Assembly (NCBI GenBank): GCA_900752305.1
Contig: CAADUV010000083.1
Location: forward strand, 1-7,869
DNA: 7,869 nt
Reading direction: 5' to 3'
Source: an uncultured Oscillospiraceae bacterium
GTDB taxonomy: Bacteria > Bacillota > Clostridia > Oscillospirales > Oscillospiraceae
Below are positions 1 through 5,187 of the stretch, in pieces. The translations under genes were made by a program, and so were the position numbers. The stretch's first letter is position 1, and the number at the start of each line of letters is the position of its first letter. The notes under the pieces were generated by a model, which saw only the letters and a list, made by a program, of their open reading frames with translations, had not been told where the DNA came from and did no database searches.

Positions 1-1014
1 GTCGGAGCCGACAGCTACGTTGTCCAGCTTGGCGACCCATTCTTTCTTTTCTTCACGGGTCAGCACTTCCGGCTTGACCTTGAACGTCTCCTGCCAGACG
101 CCCTCCGCCAGGATGTCCTCATATTCGTCAGAGGTATACACGTCAATGGCGTTGTCCCGATTGGGGCGGCGGATGCCGTCCACGAACTGGAGACCCAGCA
201 CCTTGGGATGCTGCCGCATCCACCAGTTGTCCGCCTTGTTGCCTGCCAGACGGGTGCAGTGGATGCGGCTCTGCTGGCCGGCGCCCACGCCGATGGTCTG
301 ACCGTCCTTGACGTAGCAGACAGAGTTGGACTGGGTGTATTTCAGGGTGATGAGGCTGACGATCAGGTCAATTTTTGCGCTCTCCGGCAGCTCCTTGTTC
401 TCGGTGACAATGTTCTGGAGCATTTCCTCGTCAATTTTGAGGAAATTGTGTCCCTGCTCAAAGACCACGCCGAAGATCTCACGGCGTTCCTGGGGAGCGG
501 GCACATAGTCCGGATCGATCAGCACCACGTTGTAGTTGCCCTTCTTCTTGGTCTTGAGGATAGCCAGAGCCTCGTCAGTGTAGCCGGGGGCGATGATGCC
601 GTCAGAGACCTCGTCCTTCAGGTAGGCGGCAGTGGCGGCGTCGCAGACGTCGGACAGAGCAGCCCAGTCGCCGTAAGAGCACAGACGATCCGCACCACGG
701 GCACGGATGTAGGCGGCGGCGATGGGAGTGATCTCGGCATCGGGATTGACAAAGTAAATGGCTCTGTCCATGTCGGTCAGAGGCAGTCCCACAGCGGCGC
801 CGGCCGGAGACACATGCTTAAAGGATGCGGCGGCAGGCAGACCGGTGGCGGCTTTCAGCTCCTTGACCAGCTGCCAGGAGTTGAAGGCGTCCATAAAGTT
901 GATGTAACCGGGCTTGCCGTTGAGCACCGTCACCGGCAGCTCGCCCTCGGTCATGTAGATGCGAGAGGGCTTCTGATTGGGGTTACAGCCGTATTTCAGT
1001 TCCAGTTCCTTCAT
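1..1014 (-). CDS. purH: Stand-alone AICAR transformylase (purH C-terminal-type domain), 3' end cut by window edge
   Basis: This gene encodes phosphoribosylaminoimidazolecarboxamide formyltransferase, which moves a formyl group from 10-formyl-THF to AICAR to give FAICAR, the penultimate step to IMP in the cytosol. The 338 visible codons are open to the window edge. Residues 8-14 read YGCNPNQ. The catalytic Lys-His pair is K66-H67 in FKHVSPAGAAVG, and further on are KYTQSNSVCY and GAGQQSRIHCTRLAG. The protein starts directly at the transformylase domain, so the N-terminal MGS-like IMP cyclohydrolase half of normal PurH is absent. Recalled family sequences place these motifs closer to animal ATIC (KHVSPAG) than to E. 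coli PurH (KHANPCG). Roughly 50 residues should lie beyond the edge. The ATG at 1014 is preceded by GGGGAGGA about 10 nt upstream. An ATG at 1022 stops after three codons. The gene follows the PurO-type cyclohydrolase by 27 nt, which supplies the missing activity. Confidence 0.93.
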   Translation of the reverse strand, partial: MKELELKYGCNPNQKPSRIYMTEGELPVTVLNGKPGYINFMDAFNSWQLVKELKAATGLPAAASFKHVSPAGAAVGLPLTDMDRAIYFVNPDAEITPIAAAYIRARGADRLCSYGDWAALSDVCDAATAAYLKDEVSDGIIAPGYTDEALAILKTKKKGNYNVVLIDPDYVPAPQERREIFGVVFEQGHNFLKIDEEMLQNIVTENKELPESAKIDLIVSLITLKYTQSNSVCYVKDGQTIGVGAGQQSRIHCTRLAGNKADNWWMRQHPKVLGLQFVDGIRRPNRDNAIDVYTSDEYEDILAEGVWQETFKVKPEVLTREEKKEWVAKLDNVAVGSD

Positions 1015-1041
1015 AATTTCATCTTCCTCCCCGTGTTAAAC

Positions 1042-1749
1042 TCAGACGTTGGCGTTGACGATCACATCATCGGTCTCGCCAGAAGCGAGGTCGATGTAGC
1101 GGACGAACAGGGAAACCTTGTTGTCCCCGTTCAGGTTCTCCCACAGCAGGTCGGCAAAGGCCTGGGCGGTGGGGCTTTCGATGGTGATGACCTCCGGTTC
1201 CCCTTCAAAGGAGGGCAGGGGGTTGCCGTCACCCTGATAGGTGTGGATAAAGTGGCCATAACCGGCGACGGGCGCATCGTACTCGAAGAAGTAGCGGCAG
1301 CAGCAGCTTGGGTCGCCGTTGAAGCTCTTTAGGATGGACAGGTTGTAGCTGCCGTCGGGCTTGACCACACCGGAGATTCTGGGGGTGTAGTTGGGGTCAT
1401 CCGGCTCAAAGGTGCGCTGATGCAGACCGTGACGATAGCAGTGGCCCTCCTGGAGGGTGTCCCGGATGGTGTCGGTCTGGTCGCCGTTGGTGACGATGGT
1501 CTTGCCGTCAAAGACCCGAACGGGGTGATAGATGATGAGGCTGGGATCCTCCATCTTGGACGGGTCAAAGGCCTCGGTGCGGATGCCGTCCTCAGTGACG
1601 GAGAAGATGCGGTTGCGGCTGTTGACGCTGCGGCCCATGATAAAATAGGCGATGACCGCCTTGGTGTTGTCGGCGGAGCGACCCAAGATGATGCCGCGGC
1701 CGGGATAGGAGTTATTGCGCAGCTCCTCTGCGATGTTCAAAATCTTCAT
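1042..1749 (-). CDS. purO: PurO-type IMP cyclohydrolase
   Basis: This 235-residue protein belongs to the IMP_cyclohyd (PurO) family first known from archaea, which closes the ring of FAICAR to make IMP. It is unrelated to the cyclohydrolase half of PurH. Visible family features are YPGRGIILG at residues 15-23, GRSVNSRNRIF at 39-49, and the C-terminal-half motifs GYGHFIHTY and LPSFEGEP. Length fits the family (about 200-240). No signal peptide or membrane segment is visible, so it is cytosolic. The ATG at 1749 has a GAGAGG-like ribosome site about 8 nt upstream. The gene lies 29 nt after purN and 27 nt before a transformylase lacking the cyclohydrolase domain, so the pair functionally replaces PurH. 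The three consecutive cysteines (CCCRYFF) are a curiosity of unknown importance. The family call rests on motif recognition and on this neighbourhood. Confidence 0.9.
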   Translation of the reverse strand: MKILNIAEELRNNSYPGRGIILGRSADNTKAVIAYFIMGRSVNSRNRIFSVTEDGIRTEAFDPSKMEDPSLIIYHPVRVFDGKTIVTNGDQTDTIRDTLQEGHCYRHGLHQRTFEPDDPNYTPRISGVVKPDGSYNLSILKSFNGDPSCCCRYFFEYDAPVAGYGHFIHTYQGDGNPLPSFEGEPEVITIESPTAQAFADLLWENLNGDNKVSLFVRYIDLASGETDDVIVNANV

Positions 1750-1778
1750 ATGTCAAACCTCTCAAATATGGGGTGTCC

Positions 1779-2405
1779 TTACTGGTCGATGTGGACAATG
1801 CGGCCTTCCACGCGGAGTTTTTTGGCGCAGAACAGTGCCACGGCGCGCGGCAGAATTTTCCACTCCGCCTGCTCCATCACCCGCCTCTGCAAAATCTCTG
1901 CTGTGTCCCCTTCCTCAATGGGAACCGCCTGCTGCAAGACGATTGGCCCGCCATCGCAGTCCTCGCTGACGAAGTGGACGGTGGCGCCGGTGACCTTCAC
2001 GCCGTAGGCCAGGGCGGCCTCGTGGACGTGGAGCCCGTAGAACCCCTCGCCGCAGAAGGAGGGGATGAGAGCGGGGTGGACGTTCAGGATGGCGTTGGGG
2101 TAGGCGTCGATCAGCTCCGGCGTTAGGATGTACATGAAGCCCGCCAGCACCACCAGACCAATGTCCAGCTCCTTGAGCTGCTGGGTCAGCGCCACGGTCA
2201 TAGCCTGGTTGGAGGCAAAGGCCTTCCGGTTGATGACATAGCCGGGGATGCCCGCCTTTTTTGCCCGTTCCAGGGCGAAGGCGTCTGGGGAGGAGGAGAT
2301 GACGGCGGCGATCTGGCCGTCAGGGATCTCGCCCCGTCCCTGAGCGTCAATCAGCGCCTGCAAATTGGTGCCGCCGCCGGAGACCAGCACTGCGATGCGC
2401 ACCAT
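1779..2405 (-). CDS. purN: Phosphoribosylglycinamide (GAR) formyltransferase
   Basis: PurN formylates GAR to FGAR using 10-formyl-THF, the third step of purine synthesis. The 208 residues match the usual length of about 190-210. The N-terminal phosphate-binding loop is SGGGTNLQAL (residues 9-18). The catalytic triad of the family is present as N108 and H110 (ILNVHPALIP) and D151 (EDCDGGPIVLQ). Around residues 116-124 the sequence SFCGEGFYG replaces the shorter loop of the E. coli enzyme, a variant I associate with Firmicutes. The ATG at 2405 shares its first base with the last base of the purM TAA stop (TAATG), so the two genes are probably translationally coupled. GGAGGT at 2415-2420, inside purM, is the ribosome site. 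Confidence 0.97.
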   Translation of the reverse strand: MVRIAVLVSGGGTNLQALIDAQGRGEIPDGQIAAVISSSPDAFALERAKKAGIPGYVINRKAFASNQAMTVALTQQLKELDIGLVVLAGFMYILTPELIDAYPNAILNVHPALIPSFCGEGFYGLHVHEAALAYGVKVTGATVHFVSEDCDGGPIVLQQAVPIEEGDTAEILQRRVMEQAEWKILPRAVALFCAKKLRVEGRIVHIDQ

Positions 2406-3448
2406 TACAGCTGTACCTCCACGCCGTCCTCGCCGTTGACCACGGAGCCGATCAGGTAAGCGGTCTCGCCGGCGGCCTTCAGGGCGGCGATGGCCTGGTC
2501 GGCTTCGGCGGCAGGGACAGCGGCGATCATGCCGATGCCCATGTTGAAGGTGTTGTACATATCCCGAACGGGAATGCTGCCGGTCTTTTGGATGATGTCA
2601 AAGATGCGGGGCATGGGGAAGGTGGACACATCAATGTGAGCGGTCAGACCGGGCTGCATCATGCGGGGCACGTTCTCATAGAACCCGCCGCCGGTGATGT
2701 GGCTGATGGCGTGGACGTCCACACCGGCCGTGGCCAGTGCCTCGATGGCACGGACGTAGATGCGGGTGGGCACCAGCAGGGCTTCGCCCAGAGTGCAGCC
2801 CAGCTCATCGCTGTGCTGTGCGTAGGTGTGGTTGATGTCCAGGGTCTTGCGCACCAGGGAGTAGCCGTTGGAGTGGACGCCGGAGGAAGCCAGACCCACC
2901 AGCACATCGCCAGCGGCCAGCTTGGAGCCATCGATCTTTTTCGGTTCATCCACGATACCCACGGTGAACCCAGCCAGGTCGTACTCGTCCTCGGGGTAGA
3001 AGCCGGGCATTTCGGCAGTCTCGCCGCCGATGAGGGCGCACTTGGACTGACGGCAGCCGTCAGCGATACCGGTGACGATCTGTTCGATGCGGCTGGGGAT
3101 GTTCTTGCCGCAGGCGATGTAGTCCAGGAAGAACTGGGGCTTTGCGCCGCAGCAGATGATGTCGTTGACGCACATGGCCACACAGTCGATGCCCACCGTG
3201 TCATGCTTGTCCAGCAGGAAGGCGATCTTGAGCTTGGTGCCCACGCCATCGGTGCCGGAGACCAGGATGGGACGGGTCATGCCGGTCAGATTGGGGGCGA
3301 ACTGGCCGCCGAAGTCGCCGATGCCGCCCAGGACGCCGTCGATGTAGGTGGATTTCACCAGGGGCTTGATTTTATCGACCACCTGATAACCGGCAGTCAC
3401 GTCTACACCAGCGGCGGCGTAGGAATCGGATTTACTGTTCTTATGCAA
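2405..3448 (-). CDS. purM: Phosphoribosylformylglycinamidine cyclo-ligase (AIR synthetase)
   Basis: PurM uses ATP to cyclise FGAM to AIR. With the chosen start the protein has 347 residues, the normal PurM length. Motifs in order are DSYAAAGVD (8-16), GGIGDFGGQF, the nucleotide-binding LVSGTDGVGTKLKIA, CVNDIICCGAKPQFFLDY, IGGETAEMPGFY, DLAGFTVGIVD, ASSGVHSNGYSLVRK and HITGGGFYENVPRM. The start is TTG at 3448, chosen because GAGGAGGG at 3456-3463 sits 7 nt upstream and the conserved N-terminus begins right after it. The reading frame stays open upstream to 3610, but that stretch (arginine-rich, no PurM similarity) lies in the structured spacer and is not counted. purN overlaps the stop by one base. 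purC lies 187 bp upstream, with no purF between them. Confidence 0.97.
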   Translation of the reverse strand: MHKNSKSDSYAAAGVDVTAGYQVVDKIKPLVKSTYIDGVLGGIGDFGGQFAPNLTGMTRPILVSGTDGVGTKLKIAFLLDKHDTVGIDCVAMCVNDIICCGAKPQFFLDYIACGKNIPSRIEQIVTGIADGCRQSKCALIGGETAEMPGFYPEDEYDLAGFTVGIVDEPKKIDGSKLAAGDVLVGLASSGVHSNGYSLVRKTLDINHTYAQHSDELGCTLGEALLVPTRIYVRAIEALATAGVDVHAISHITGGGFYENVPRMMQPGLTAHIDVSTFPMPRIFDIIQKTGSIPVRDMYNTFNMGIGMIAAVPAAEADQAIAALKAAGETAYLIGSVVNGEDGVEVQL

Positions 3449-3455
3449 AGGAATA

Positions 3456-3463
3456 CCCTCCTC
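3456..3463 (-). promoter_or_regulatory. Ribosome binding site that fixes the purM TTG start
   Basis: GAGGAGGG on the minus strand lies 7 nt before a TTG codon and is the only strong ribosome site near the conserved PurM N-terminus. No ATG or GTG in frame fits both the spacing and the family alignment. Confidence 0.85.
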
Positions 3464-3499
3464 AAAAATCTCAATCAGTACAAAAGGCCTCGCAGAGTT

Positions 3500-3519
3500 C
3501 CGTCCTCGCAAGAGGGCGG
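3500..3519 (+). repeat. 8-bp hairpin with GCAA tetraloop
   Basis: The arms 3500-3507 (CCGTCCTC) and 3512-3519 (GAGGGCGG) pair completely on the plus strand if one G-U is allowed, closing a GCAA loop of the GNRA type. On the minus strand the same position is a C-A mismatch. It is followed by six A on the plus strand, so it is not a plus-strand terminator. Confidence 0.5.
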
Positions 3520-3534
3520 AAAAAAGTGGAGTGC

Positions 3535-3567
3535 AACCGTTCCGGCGGCGTGTACGTCGGAACGGTT
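3535..3567 (+). repeat. Long inverted repeat in purC-purM spacer
   Basis: AACCGTTCCG at 3535-3544 is the exact reverse complement of CGGAACGGTT at 3558-3567. On the plus strand the stem extends inward by three more pairs, including one G-U, leaving a 7-nt loop. No T-run follows closely on either strand. Confidence 0.7.
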
Positions 3568-3573
3568 TCTGCT

Positions 3574-3598
3574 CAGCCTGACGCAGGGCGGCAGGCTG
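3574..3598. repeat. 7-bp inverted repeat in purC-purM spacer
   Basis: CAGCCTG at 3574-3580 is the reverse complement of CAGGCTG at 3592-3598, with an 11-nt loop. It overlaps a second perfect palindrome, AGGCTGCAGCCT at 3593-3604, so two alternative local folds exist. Confidence 0.5.
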
Positions 3599-3603
3599 CA
3601 GCC

Positions 3604-3629
3604 TCCACAAAATGCTTGCATTTTGTGGA
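3604..3629. repeat. 26-bp palindrome, copy 1, just after the purC stop
   Basis: Arms 3604-3615 and 3618-3629 are perfect reverse complements around a 2-nt centre; the core includes ACAAAATGC and GCATTTTGT. It begins 6 nt past the purC stop codon. A second copy at 7128-7153 differs only at the third base pair from each end, where C:G becomes G:C, so pairing is kept. No T-run follows on the minus strand, so it is not a classic terminator. Confidence 0.8.
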
Positions 3630-3635
3630 AATGAA

Positions 3636-4349
3636 TTACTTGTCGCCCATCAGACGGCGCATAACTTCCTGGTAAGCATCTTCCACACCGCCCATATCCC
3701 GGCGGAAGCGGTCCTTGTCCAGCTTTTCATGGGTCACTTCGTCCCACAGACGGCAGGTGTCCGGGCTGATCTCGTCGGCCAGCACGATCTTACCGTCAGA
3801 CGTCTTGCCGAACTCCAGCTTGAAGTCCACCAGGTCGATGCCCACGCTCTTCAGGAAGCCCTTGAGCAGGGTGTTGATGCGGAAGGCGTAATTCTTGATG
3901 AGGTCGATCTCCTCCCAGGTAGCCACCTTCAGGGCCACGGCATGGTAGGCGTTCATCAGAGGGTCGCCCAGGTCGTCGTTCTTGTAGGAGAACTCGATGG
4001 TGGGATTTTCAAAGACGATGCCCTCTTCCACCCCAAAGCGCTTGGCGAAGGAACCGGCGGAGATGTTGCGGACGATGACTTCCAGGGGCACGATGGAGAC
4101 CTTCTTCACGGCGGTCTCCCGTTCGGACAGCTCCTCGATGAGATGGGTGGGGATGCCCTCGGCTTCCAGCTTGCGCATCATGTGGTTGCTCATGCGGTTG
4201 TTGATGACACCCTTGCCGGCGATGCTGCCCTTCTTGATGCCGTTGAATGCGGTGGCGTCGTCCTTGTAGTCCACGATGACCACATCGGGATCATCGGTTG
4301 CGAATACCTTCTTGGCCTTGCCTTCATAGATCTGTTCCAGCTTTTTCAT
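3636..4349 (-). CDS. purC: SAICAR synthetase
   Basis: PurC joins aspartate to CAIR with ATP, forming SAICAR. The 237 residues match the short bacterial form. The ATP-binding N-terminus is YEGKAKKVF (residues 8-16). The first family signature is VPLEVIVRNISAGS (87-100), followed by KNDDLGDPL (123-131), LVDFKLEFG (173-181) and LADEISPDTCRLWD (190-203). I chose the ATG at 4349 because GAGAGG at 4360-4365 lies 10 nt before it. A TTG two codons upstream is possible but only 4 nt from that site. purE ends 61 nt upstream. Downstream the operon enters the structured spacer before purM. Confidence 0.97.
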   Translation of the reverse strand: MKKLEQIYEGKAKKVFATDDPDVVIVDYKDDATAFNGIKKGSIAGKGVINNRMSNHMMRKLEAEGIPTHLIEELSERETAVKKVSIVPLEVIVRNISAGSFAKRFGVEEGIVFENPTIEFSYKNDDLGDPLMNAYHAVALKVATWEEIDLIKNYAFRINTLLKGFLKSVGIDLVDFKLEFGKTSDGKIVLADEISPDTCRLWDEVTHEKLDKDRFRRDMGGVEDAYQEVMRRLMGDK

Positions 4350-4410
4350 CTTCAATATTCCTCTCTTTCTGTGAGTTCAAGTTGTCGTTGGTATCCAATA
4401 GGGGAGGGGG

Positions 4411-4908
4411 TTATTCCCCCAGCTCCCGCTGGAGCTTGGCGTCCTTTTCCATGACGGTCTCCCGCATGTCGTCCTTGTAGGTGACCAGCTTGGCGTGGAC
4501 TTCCTCGTCACTGATGGCCAGCATCTGCGCGGCCAGGATGGCGGCGTTGGCAGCGCCGTTGACGGCCACGGTGGCCACGGGCACGCCGCTGGGCATCTGC
4601 ACCATGGACAGCAAGCTGTCCAGACCGCCCATCATGGACGTCTTGATGGGCACGCCGATGACCGGCAGGGTGGTGTAAGCGGCCAGGACGCCGCCCAGAT
4701 GGGCAGCCTTACCGGCGCCGGCGATGATGACGCCAAAGCCGTCGTCGATGGCGGCGGAAGCGAACTGCTCCGCTGCGGCGGGGGTGCGGTGGGCGGAGAT
4801 GATGTGTACCTCATAGGGGATGTCGAACTGCTTGAGCTTGTCCGCTGCTTCCATCATCACGCTCAGGTCGCTGTCGGAGCCCATGATGATCGCCACTTTT
4901 TTCGTCAT
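4411..4908 (-). CDS. purE: N5-carboxyaminoimidazole ribonucleotide mutase (class I PurE)
   Basis: PurE converts N5-CAIR to CAIR and is the first gene of the operon. The 165 residues are typical. Motifs are the phosphate-binding MGSDSD (9-14), SAHRTP with the catalytic His (H40), AGAGKAAHLGG and VIGVPIKT. SAHR and the AAHL loop mark it as class I, which normally needs PurK to supply N5-CAIR; class II enzymes have SAHK and a SNALS-like loop. No purK is in the window. The ATG at 4908 follows GGAGGT at 4916-4921 by 7 nt. The stop codon lies in the loop of a small G5/C5 hairpin (4406-4420). Expression appears to depend on passing the leader terminator just upstream. Confidence 0.96.
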   Translation of the reverse strand: MTKKVAIIMGSDSDLSVMMEAADKLKQFDIPYEVHIISAHRTPAAAEQFASAAIDDGFGVIIAGAGKAAHLGGVLAAYTTLPVIGVPIKTSMMGGLDSLLSMVQMPSGVPVATVAVNGAANAAILAAQMLAISDEEVHAKLVTYKDDMRETVMEKDAKLQRELGE

Positions 4909-4933
4909 TGCAAAAACCTCCAGTCTAGGTCAG

Positions 4934-4970
4934 AAACAAAAAACAGGCAGATTGGCGCAATCTGCCTGTT
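4934..4970 (-). terminator. Intrinsic terminator in the pur leader
   Basis: On the minus strand AACAGGCAGATT (4970-4959) pairs perfectly with AATCTGCCTGTT (4953-4942) around a 5-nt loop, followed by a T-run ending near 4934. It lies about 12 nt before the purE ribosome site. The segment GAAC-A-GG at its 5' edge could instead pair with an upstream CCGTTC (4983-4978 or 5000-4995), a candidate antiterminator. Confidence 0.85.
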
Positions 4971-4974
4971 CACG

Positions 4975-5024
4975 TCAGAACGGTATCGTATTCAGAACGG
5001 GAGCGTAGACCATCCAGTCAGAAC
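4975..5024 (-). repeat. Three GTTCTGA direct repeats in the pur leader
   Basis: GTTCTGA occurs at 5024-5018, 4998-4992 and 4981-4975 on the minus strand. The last two are part of identical CCGTTCTGA 9-mers 17 nt apart. A near-copy, GTTTCTGAC, begins at 4937 just after the terminator stem. The repeats may bind a protein as DNA or RNA, or offer alternative partners to the terminator arm. Confidence 0.6.
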
Positions 5025-5085
5025 CAGCGTAAATTGGCTGCTTGAAACGATTCAATGGTATCCCTCCCCTCCGTTTTATACTCTA

Positions 5086-5114
5086 ATAGTAACGGAAAAC
5101 AGCGTTTTTTTCAA
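5086..5114 (-). promoter_or_regulatory. Sigma-A-type promoter of the pur operon
   Basis: The minus strand has TTGAAA (5114-5109), a 17-bp spacer and TACTAT (5091-5086). This is the best hexamer pair upstream of purE. CCGTT (5095-5091) and AACGG (5075-5071) form an inverted repeat around the -10 region and the start site, a possible operator. The sequence does not match the Bacillus PurR box (CCGAAC core). Confidence 0.6.
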
Positions 5115-5187
5115 GGGAATTTGCCCTTCCAAAGGGAAGTTTGTACGCCTGTACAATTTCCAGAGACCCCCTGCGAAAAACCTTGTC
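5115..5187. other. Short spacer between glycosyltransferase stop and pur promoter
   Basis: It contains two small hairpins, TTGTAC/GTACAA (5141-5156) and CCCTT/AAGGG near 5124-5136. Neither is followed by a T-run on the minus strand, so some transcripts of the glycosyltransferase may run into the pur leader. Confidence 0.4.

Larger units (their letters stand above)
3449..3635. other. Structured purC-purM intergenic spacer (possible repeat element)
   Basis: This 187-bp spacer holds no recognisable gene, although frames are open through it on both strands. It contains four inverted repeats in a row: 3500-3519, 3535-3567, 3574-3598 and the palindrome 3604-3629. None is followed directly by a T-run on the minus strand, so I do not call a terminator; a T6 stretch lies about 9 nt past the 3535-3567 hairpin. 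Two of the stems pair better as plus-strand RNA, because each has a G-U pair that becomes C-A on the minus strand. purF often occupies this position in related operons. The spacer may be a mobile or dispersed repeat inserted where that gene was lost, or an operon-internal mRNA structure; the sequence alone does not decide. Confidence 0.5.
4909..5079 (-). promoter_or_regulatory. Long 5' leader of the pur operon, probable transcription attenuator
   Basis: From a transcription start predicted near 5079, about 170 nt of untranslated RNA precedes purE. Its last part is an intrinsic terminator (4934-4970) placed so close to the purE ribosome site that no promoter fits between them. All purE transcription must therefore cross it, which is the layout of an attenuator or riboswitch. 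A possible upstream fold pairs ACCAT (5059-5055) with ATGGT (5013-5009). This encloses the hairpin TTGAA/TTCAA (5055-5042) and a stem AGCCA/TGGTT (5039-5022), a three-way junction. I could not match it to purine, ZTP, PRPP, guanidine, THF or T-box consensus elements. The ligand or factor, if any, is unknown. Confidence 0.6.

Noticed and set aside
208..1332. Plus-strand open frame of 374 codons
   Set aside because: It is antisense to the transformylase and PurO genes, both clearly supported by family motifs, and has the Val/Gly/Asp/His-rich composition of a reverse-frame shadow.
3535..3567. Intrinsic terminator between purC and purM
   Set aside because: On the minus strand the stem is followed by 9 nt of mixed sequence before the T6 run, too far for a canonical terminator, and purM has no obvious promoter after it.
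3449..3610. N-terminal extension of PurM by 54 codons
   Set aside because: The extension is arginine-rich spacer sequence full of hairpins. The normal PurM length and a strong ribosome site point to the TTG at 3448.
2588..4454. Plus-strand open frames antisense to purM and purC
   Set aside because: They mirror well-supported genes, cross gene boundaries and show no domain.
4909..5079. Known purine, ZTP, PRPP or guanidine riboswitch or T-box upstream of purE
   Set aside because: None of the conserved cores I know for these classes could be found by eye. The leader is reported as unclassified instead; an Rfam search would settle it.
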